64,000 nt of DNA. Source: Roseateles oligotrophus. Its GTDB lineage: Bacteria > Pseudomonadota > Gammaproteobacteria > Burkholderiales > Burkholderiaceae_C. Below the pieces are notes generated by a model. The model ran no database searches. It saw only the letters and a list, made by a program, of their open reading frames with translations, and was not told the DNA's origin. Where the stretch lies: NCBI RefSeq assembly GCF_014204525.1, contig NZ_JACHLP010000014.1, positions 1 to 64,000 of the forward strand, given 5' to 3'. Within the stretch, counting starts at the first letter, position 1, and each line of letters begins with the position of its first letter. Shown here piece after piece: positions 17,805-26,800 of the stretch. A program made the position numbers and the translations under genes.

Positions 17805-20800
17805 ATGCCCGCCACCGTCTCAAGCCCTCGCCATTCCTCCCCTAGTCCCAGGGCGCTCGCGCCGCTGATGATGGCCTTGGTGGCGATCTGGCCCCTGCAG
17901 TCGCTGGCGCAGGCGGGCCTGCGTTCCGTGCCCGCGCCGAATGTGAATGCCTTGCCGGCAGGCATGCGGCTCATCAGCGGTGGGGCCAGCCAGAGCACGA
18001 CGGGCCAGAACATGGTCATAGACCAGAGCACGGCGCGCGCCATCTACCAGTGGCAGAGCTTCAATATCGGCGCCAATAGCAGCGTCGAATACCGCATGCC
18101 CAGCGCCGGTAGCGCGGCCTTGAACCGGGTGGACAAGGGTGCGGCGCCCAGCGCCATCTTCGGCACGCTCAAGTCCAGCGTGCCCAACCCGGCCTTTGTG
18201 GCGGGCGGCAGCCAGCCCGAGCGCATCGCCGGCGGCGATGTGTTCCTGCTCAATGGCAACGGCATCTTGTTTGGCCCTAACGCGCAGGTCAATGTGGGCG
18301 CGCTGATCGCTTCCACCCTGAATGTGGATAACGACGATTTTCTGGCCGGCCTGACCAAATCCATCTACTCCCTGAACCCTTCCTTCCGCCGCGATGCGGA
18401 GGTGCTGGGCGTGCCCGAGTTGGGCAAGGGCTTTGTGGCCGTGCAAAAAGGCGCCACGATCACGACGGCCGGCGGCGGCCGGGTGTTCCTGTTTGCCGAG
18501 GAGGTGAGCAATGCCGGCCGCATCGAGACCCCGGGCGGCCAGACCGTCCTGGCCGCGGGTGAGCAGGTGTTTTTGCAAACGCCCACGGCCGAGAAGATCT
18601 ATGCCTCGGAGATCAATAAAGACATGCCGGCGCTGCGCGGCCTGCTGGTCGAGGTGGGCAGCGGCGCCGGCCAGGTGGATCAGCTGGGCGAGATCATCAG
18701 CCAGCGCGGCAACACCACCCTGGTGGGCATGGCCGTCAACCAGCTGGGCCGCATCAGTGCCAGCACCAGCGTGAGCGAGAACGGTTCGGTGTTTTTGTTG
18801 GCTCGTGGTCAGACCGCGGCCACGCAAAGTGGCGTCAACATCATCAAGCGCGCCAGCACGGGCGGTGTGCTGACTTTGGGCTCGCAGAGCAGCCTCACGA
18901 TCGCGCCGGACGCGGATACGCGGGCGGCCACCTCCACCGGTGATCAGTTCACCGCCTCGCGGATTGAGATGAGTGCGCACAGCATTCAGTTGCAAGGCCG
19001 CGATGAGAACGGGCCGGGCGCCCAGATCAAGGCTCCGGCCGCGCAGGTACGCCTGCGGGCCGAGCAAAAGCCGGACTACGGTTTTCTTGACGCACAAGGC
19101 TTTGCTTTCGCCCCTCAAAAATTGACTGCAGCTGATCGCCCTTTTGATCCGGGCGCTGTACTGGCCGTGGGCGCCGGTGTGCTTATTGATCTGTCGGGTA
19201 GCACCGAGACCCAGGTCTCGGCCGCGCGAAATTTCGTCACCACCGAACTCTTGGGCGGCAATGATTTGAAGGACGCGCCCTTGCAGAAGGACGGGCCGCT
19301 GTACCGCGCCAAGGTCACGGCCGATGTGCGCCAGGCCTCGCCCATCCTGGGCGATCTGAGCAGCTACCGCAGCGGCATTGGCAAGACCGCCACCGAGCGC
19401 ATGGCTCAGGGCGGTACCCTGCTGCTGGAGAGCACGGGCTTGGTGGCCACGCAAGCGGGCTCGCAGCTCGCGGTCGCTGGCGGCCAGGTGGCGTTCACCG
19501 ACGCCATCGTGCGCCCCAGCCTGTTGACCGCGGCCGATGGCGGCCAGTTCAGCCTCAATAACGCGCCGGTCGAGCAGCGCTACCAGGGCTTGAGTGATGC
19601 CACGTACGGGCTCTACGGCCGCTGGGGCAAGGTCACAGCCTTCCGGGCCAGCAGCCCGGGCACCCTGGCGCCCGGCTACGTCGAGGGCAAGGCCGCCGGC
19701 AGCGTGCGGGTGCTGGCCCAGCAGGCCGTACTGGACGGCGAGATGCGCGCGGGCACGGTGGCGGGCAGCCGGCAGCTGGCGGGCCAGGACGCCTTGGCCG
19801 CCGCGGGCAGCTTCCAGCTGGGCCAGACCAATGCCGATGCCACCGGGGTGGACAGCCGCATCGTGCTGCGCGCCCAGACCACGCCGGTGGACGCCGCCTT
19901 CTGGGCCCAGCCCCTGCTGACGCCGGCCGCGCCCTTGCGCGAGGGCCGCAGCGAAATCAGCAGCAGCCTCTTGCAAGCCGCTGGATTTGGCCGCATCGCC
20001 CTGGCCTCGGATCAAGGCATACGCAGCGAAGCCGGCGCTCGTCTGGAGCTGGCCGAGCGCAGCAGCGTGCAGCTGTTCTCGCGCAGCCAGGACGGCATTC
20101 TGCTGGGTGCCGACATCGTCAGCGCCGGCGGCAGCCTGAGCGCGCAGACGGTGGAAAACAGCGAACACGGCACGGTGGCGGGCGATATTCGCCTGGCCCC
20201 CGGCCAGCGCCTGGATCTGGCGGGGCGCTTGCTCAACCAGGAGCGCGACGGCCTGCTGACGGCCCGCAATGCCGCCACGGCCAGCGCGGCCGGCGGCAGC
20301 GTGAGCCTGCGCTCCGGCGCCGGCCTGCTGCTGGGTCAGGGCTCGGTGCTGGATGTGTCGGGCGGCGCCACGGTCAAGTCCAATGGCGCGGTGCAGGCGG
20401 GCAACGCCGGCAGCATCACGCTGCAAAGCAGCCTCTTGCAGGGCCAGGCCCAGGCCTTCGAGCTGGGCGGCAGCCTGCTGGCCCATGGCCTGGACAAGGG
20501 CGGCTCCCTGAGCTTGCGCGCGGCCAGCGTGGCGCTGGGCGGCCCAGTCCTGGCGCCTGCCGTAGGCGCCCTGCAGCTGGGCAGCGAGTTCTTCTCGCAA
20601 GGGGGGTTCGAGCGCCTTGATGTGGACGGCATGCTGTCCCTCGGCGTGGCCGGCGATATGCGCTTGCAGCCGCAGCTGCAGCAGCGCCAGCTGAACAGCC
20701 AGGCCCTGCGTGCGGCGGCTACCGGCAGCCGGCTGGAGGGGCTGGGCGGCTTGCAGACCTTGAGTGATCAGGCCTTGCGCCGGCCCGTGCAGCTGACGCT

Positions 20801-23800
20801 ACAGTCCAGCGGCAACGCGGCCGCGGTCGACAGCGGCCTGCTGACGGTGGCCGAGGGCGCGCAAATCCAGCTGGACCCGAGCGCCAGCCTGAATCTGCGC
20901 GCCGCGCGCAGCCTGCAGATGCAGGGCGAGCTGAAGGCCGCGGGTGGCACGGTGAACCTGCTTGCTAGCGGCAGCGTCGGCGGGACCGGCACGCAGGACG
21001 GCCTGCTGCTGGGGCCGCGCGCCCGGATCGATGTGTCCGGCCAGGCCTTGCTGACGCCCAATGCCGAGGGCAGCGTACGCGGCCGGGTGCTGGACGGCGG
21101 CACGGTGAATCTGACGGCTGCCAGCCTGCAGCTGGATGCACAGGCCCTCATCCTGGCCCATGGCAGCCAGGCCAGGCTGGACGGCCCGGCCACCGGCGCC
21201 TTGTTCCCGGAAGGCCGGCAGACCGTGGCCAGCGCGGCCGGCCAGCTGAACCTCAGCATCGATGTGGCGGGCCAGCAGGGCAGCCTTTTGGCCAGCCGTT
21301 TTGAGGCCGCCGCGGGAGGCGCCGGCCAGGCCGATGGCCGCCTGAGCGTGCAGATGTTCAAGGACCCCGGCAATAGCAGCAACCCTGCGCATCGTCTGCT
21401 GCTGGCGGATGCCCAGGCGCTGCCGGCCTCCGGCAGCGCCGGTGTGAAGACGGTGCAGTTGGCGCAAAGCCTGCTTGGCGCACCGGGCAGCCTGGCCGAT
21501 ATCAGCCTGGGCTCGCTGGACAGCGTCGTGTTGGCTGGCGATATCAATCTGGCGGCCTCGCGCCGCTTGGTGCTGGACACGCCTTTGTTGCAACTGGCCG
21601 CAGCGAAGGATCAGCCGCTTGCCAAGCAGCAGCTGAGTGCTGCCACCGTGCTGCTGGGCAATCTGAGCGCTGTGTCCAAGGCCGGCAGCGAGGCTCAGGA
21701 GGGGCAATCAAAACTAACCGTCAAAGCTAGCGGGCAAAGCCTGGACTTGACCGGCTCAATCCAGATCGCCGGCGCGCAAAGCGTGAACCTGGTGAGCCAG
21801 GGCGATTTGCGCCTGAACGGCGTGCTCTCGGCCGACGGCAGCAATTTCGGTGCCTTGCGCAGCGAGGCCGATCTGACGCTGCAGGCGGCGCAGGTCTACG
21901 GCAGCACGGCCAGCCGCTTCACGGTGGACGTGGGCGCGCATCGGCTGAGCATCGCGCGTGCGCCGGGCCAGGCCACGGATGCCGCCCCGCCCGGCGCCCC
22001 TTTGTCGGCCGGCGCAGCATTGAGCTTCAAGGCGCAGGACATCGTTCAGCAAGGCGTCTTGCGCGCCCCCTTGGGCCAGCTGAATCTGCAAGCCGCGGGC
22101 AAGATCACGCTGGCACCGGGTAGCCTCACTTCGGTGTCGGGCGCGGGCCTGCTCGTGCCCTACGGCAGCACGGTGGGCGGCAGCGACTGGTATTACGGCA
22201 CGCAAGCCAATGCCGTCAAGGCGCTGCCGAGCAAGGAGATCAATCTCAGCGCCGCCGAACTGACGCTGGCCAGGAGCGGTGATCTGCGTGCTCAGCTGGA
22301 TCTGTCGGGTGGGGGCGGCTTGCAGGCGCAGGAATTCGTGGCCGGGCCGGGGGGCTCGCAAGACGTGTTTGCGGGCGCGGCCCAGGGCGCTTTCGCCATC
22401 GTGCCGGGCGCGCCCCTGCTGGCGCCGCTGGACGCACACATCGCCGCTCAGAAAGACGCGACGGGCGCAACAGCGGCGGTTCAGCCCGGCCGCCTGCTGC
22501 TGCTGACGCGCGATCTGCAGTTCGGCGATCAGCTGTTGAAGGCCGGGCAATATGCCGTTCTACCTGCGCGTTATGCCACACTGCCGGGTGGCTTCCTCGT
22601 CAGCCCCGCGCCCAATGCTGGTCTGCTGAGGGCCGACACGGCCTTGGCCCAGCCCAATGGCGCCGTCGTCGCCGGCGCAAGATTCGCCAGCGCGGGCACC
22701 GAGTTGCTGGATGCCCGCCCCAGTGCGCTAACTTTCACGCCGAGCAGCATCGCGCGCAAATCCTCCGAGATACGGACGAGCTTGGCCGACAGCTATTTCG
22801 CCGCCAAGTCCGCGCGCGACGGCCTGGCCACACCGGCCCTGGCCGTGGACGCGGCTGCGCTCAATCTGGCCGCCGGCCGCATGCTGCTGCAGGGGCAGAT
22901 GTCGTTTGCCCACGCCGACAAGGCGGCCGGTGGCGAGCTCAATATCGCCAGCGCAAATATCGCGGTCTCCGACCAGGCGGCGCTGCATCCCGGCGCCTTG
23001 CTGCTGTCGGCGGCCGATCTGTCGGCCACCGGGGCGGGCAGCATCTTGCTGGGCGGTACGCGAGGCCTGGACGCCCAGGGCCGGCGCGTCGCGCAGACCC
23101 TGGCGCAGACCCTGGTGGTGGATGCCGGCCCAACGCTGGCCGCGCCGGATTTGATTCTGCTGGCCCAGCAGTCGCTGGAGATTGCCGATGCCGCGCGCCT
23201 GAGCAGCGAGGCCGCGCCTGCCGCGAGCCCGGCAGACAGCAAGCTGCTGCTCAGCGGCGATGGCGCCTCGCTGCGCCTCTCGGCCCATGCCGCGGGCCTG
23301 GAGCGCAGGGGCGTGCCCGCGGCGCCCCAAGCCAGCCTGAAGGTCGGCGCCGGCGCGCAGCTGCTGACGGGCAAGACCGGCAGCCTGAACCTGGAGGCCA
23401 CGGCCCACACCCGGGTGGACGATAGCGCCAGCCTGCAAGCCGGCAGCCTGTCCCTGGGGGCCGGGCGCTTGGTGATCGGCAATTCCGCGGCCGCGGACAC
23501 GGCCGCGCCCGATGCCTTGCGCATCAGCGGCGCCCAGGTCGAGCGCCTGGGCCAGGGCGGCCGGCTGCAGCTGCGCAGCTATGGCGAGATGCGGCTGGAG
23601 GATGGCCTGGTGCTGGGCGGCGCCGGCCTGCAATCCCTGGTCCTGGATGCGGGCGGCCTGAGCCTCGGCAGCACCGGCGCCGGCGGTGTCCACATCAGTG
23701 CCCAGCAATTGCAGCTGCAGAACAGCAGCGGCGGCACGCTCGGCAGCGGCCCGGCGGCCGGCGGGCCCGGCACGCAGCTGGAGCTGCAAGCCCTGGGGGG

Positions 23801-26800
23801 TGATTTGGGCCTGGGCCCCGGCCAGCTGCAGGTGCAGGGGGCTGCGCAAGTGCGATTGCTGGCGCAGCGCGACATCGTGCTGAGCGGCGAGGGCGGCCTG
23901 AGCACGCCGGGTGATCTGCTGCTCAGCGCCCAGCGCCTGATCGGCAGCGATGCGGCCCAGCAAAAGCTTGTCGCCGGTGGCTTGCTGCGGGTGGAGCGGA
24001 GTGGCGCGGGAACCCCGTCCAGCAGCCCGCCAGCACCGGCCGGCGCAGCGGTGGGCTTGACGCTCTCGGGCGGGCAGATCCAGCAAGCGGGCCAGATCGT
24101 GCTGCCCTCCGGTCAGCTGAATCTGCAGGCCAGGCAGGGCCTGCGCTTCGAGGCGGGTTCGCTGAGCTCGGTGCAGGGCTTGGCCCGCAGCATCGACGGG
24201 CAGCTTGTTGCCAGCCCTGGCGGCAAGCTCAGCGCGCTCAGCAGCGAGGGCGATGTGCAGCTGCAGCCCGGGGCGCAGCTGAATGCCTCGGGCGCCGACA
24301 AGGCCGCAGGCGGCACGCTCTCGCTGTCCGCGGCCCAGGGCCAGCTCGATCTGCAAGGCCTTGCGAAGGGCCAGGTGCGTGGAGCCAGCCTGCTGCTGGA
24401 CAGCCGCCAGCCGCTGGATCTGGCCGTGCTGGCGCAGGGGCTGGAGGAGGGCCAGTTCGCGCAACTGATTTCGCTGCGCAATCGCGCGGGCGACCAGCGC
24501 TTGGCCGAGGGCGTGACACTGCGCTCCGCCCAGCTGGCCCTGGTGGCCGATGCTGGGCGCCTGGACATTCAAGGCCAGTTGCTGGCGCAAGCGCCGCGTG
24601 GCGCCTTGATCAGCCTGGCCAGCGGCGGCGATCTGAGCCTGCTGCCGGGTGCCGTGCTCAGCGCCGGCAATAGCGCGGCCGGCGAGCAGGGCGGGCAAAT
24701 CCGCCTGATGAGCAGCAGCGGTGTGCTGCGCCTGCAAGCGGGCGCCAGCGTGAGCGCGCCCGGCGGCGTGGGGGCTGCGGCCGGCAGCCTGCTGCTGCGT
24801 GCCCAGCGCCAGGGCGTCAGCGCTGCCATGCCGGGAGGCAGCGGTGTGGCGGTCGAGACCTTGCGCTCCGACCTGAGCGCCGTCGCCAGCGTGCGCGTGG
24901 AGGCTGTGCGGCTGTACGAAGGGGTGGAGCTGATCAGCGAGACGGGGACGCTGGCGCCCACACTCATGCCCACCGTGGCGCCGACTCAGCCGCCAACGCT
25001 GAGCCCCACGGTATTGCCGACGCTCAGCCCGACCGCAAAGCCCACCTTGCCCCCGACGAGCTCGCCCACCGTCTCGCCGGGCAACGGCTCGACGACGCCC
25101 GGCGTGACGCCGCCCGCCCCGCCGACGGGGCCGGGCACGGGGCCGACCGTCGCGCCCACGGTCGTGCCCACCGTTGCGCCCACCACCAGCCCCACGCTGG
25201 CGCCGACCGTGGTGCCCACGGTCGCACCGACGCTTACTCCTACCCTTGCGCCGACGACCACGCCCACCGTGCAACCCACCGTGGCTCCGACGCTGCCCCC
25301 GACCACCTCGCCCACCGTCTCGCCCGGCAATGGCTCGACGACGCCCGGCGTGACGCCGCCGGCGCCCCCCAGCGGGCCTGGCACCCTTCCGACCCTGAGC
25401 CCCACGGCCAGCCCGACGGTAGCGCCGACCGCAGCGCCTACCGCTGCTCCCACGGCCTCGCCGACCGCAGCGCCTACCGCTGCTCCCACGGCCTCGCCGA
25501 CCGCAGCGCCTACCGCCGCTCCCACGGCCGCGCCGACCGCAGCGCCTACCGCCGCTCCCACGGCTGCGCCGACCGCAGCACCTACCGCTGCTCCCACGGC
25601 CGCGCCGACCGCAGCACCTACCGCTGCTCCCACGGCTGCGCCGACTGCAGCACCGACCGCTGCTCCCACGGCTGCGCCGACCGCAGCGCCTACCGCTGCT
25701 CCCACGGCCGCGCCGACCGCAGCGCCTACCGCTGCTCCCACGGCCGCGCCGACTGCAGCACCGACCGCAGCACCGACCGCCGCTCCCACGGCCGCACCGA
25801 CTTCGGCGCCCACGGTCTCGCCGGGTAATGGCCCGAGCACGCCGGGCCATCTGCCACCGGCACCGCCGTCCGGCCCACCCACCGCCGCGCCGACCGCCGC
25901 GCCCCTTGCTTCGCCGGGCAATGGTCCGACGACGCCCGGCGTCTTGCCATCCACGCCGCCGCAAAAGCCCTTGCTGAGCGCGCCGGCGCCACTAGAAAGC
26001 AGCGGCCCCGGCATGGCCCCCGCCCGCTTGATCGCGGCCTTGCCCCTGGCCGTGGTGTCGCCGGGCAATGGCAGCAGCACGATAGACAAAAAACCTCCCG
26101 CACCGCCCACCGGCCCCGCGGCTGCGCCGACCGTGGCGCCAACGGCCAATCCGACGCTATCGCCTACCGTGCTGCCGACGGCGGCTCCCAGCCCCGCTCC
26201 GACGCCTGCACCTACGCCCGCCCCGACGCCCGCACCCACGGTGATCCCCCGTGCCCCGGTGCTCAAGCCCTCGACGGTGGCGGCGGACAATAGCGCCTTC
26301 GTCGGTGCCGACGCGACCCATACCCATGCCCTGGCCCTGAGCCTGGCCAATGGCGATGCAGCCTTGTTGCAGAAGCTGGCGGTGGCGCCCGGGGTGGAGA
26401 TCCGCTCCAGCAAGAGTCTGAGCCTGGGCAGCGAGTGGAATCTGCTGCCAGCTACTGGCCCCCGCGTTGGCGAAGCGATCACCCTCACGCTGCGGGCCGC
26501 CGATCAGCTGATTCTGGGCAATAGCATTTCGGACGGCTTTGCCGCCGCGCCCAGCGCCAGCGACAAGCGCGCCATCGCGGCCAACGGCCTGGCCATGGCC
26601 GGCACGGCCGCCTCCTTCCGCTTCATCGGCGGGGCCGATCTGGCGGCGGCCGATCCGCTGGCCGTGCAGGCCGGCAGCATGGCCGGCGTGACGGTGGGGC
26701 GTGCCGCCAGCATGGCCGGCGGGACGCCGCCGATTGTGTTCATCCGCACGACGACCGGCGATATCGCCCTGGCCGCGGCGGGCGACATCAATCTGGGTGT

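Noticed and set aside
25404-25803. CRISPR array
   Set aside because: The repeats are contiguous, in frame, 36 bp with 9-bp subperiod and no unique spacers; they encode Ala-Pro-Thr. No cas gene is present.
22728-25964. Very long open frame (1,078 codons) on the minus strand
   Set aside because: It lies opposite the tpsA exoprotein, is rich in Arg/Gly/Gln, and has no domain. In high-GC coding DNA the opposite strand is often open; tpsA has the recognisable domains and codon bias.
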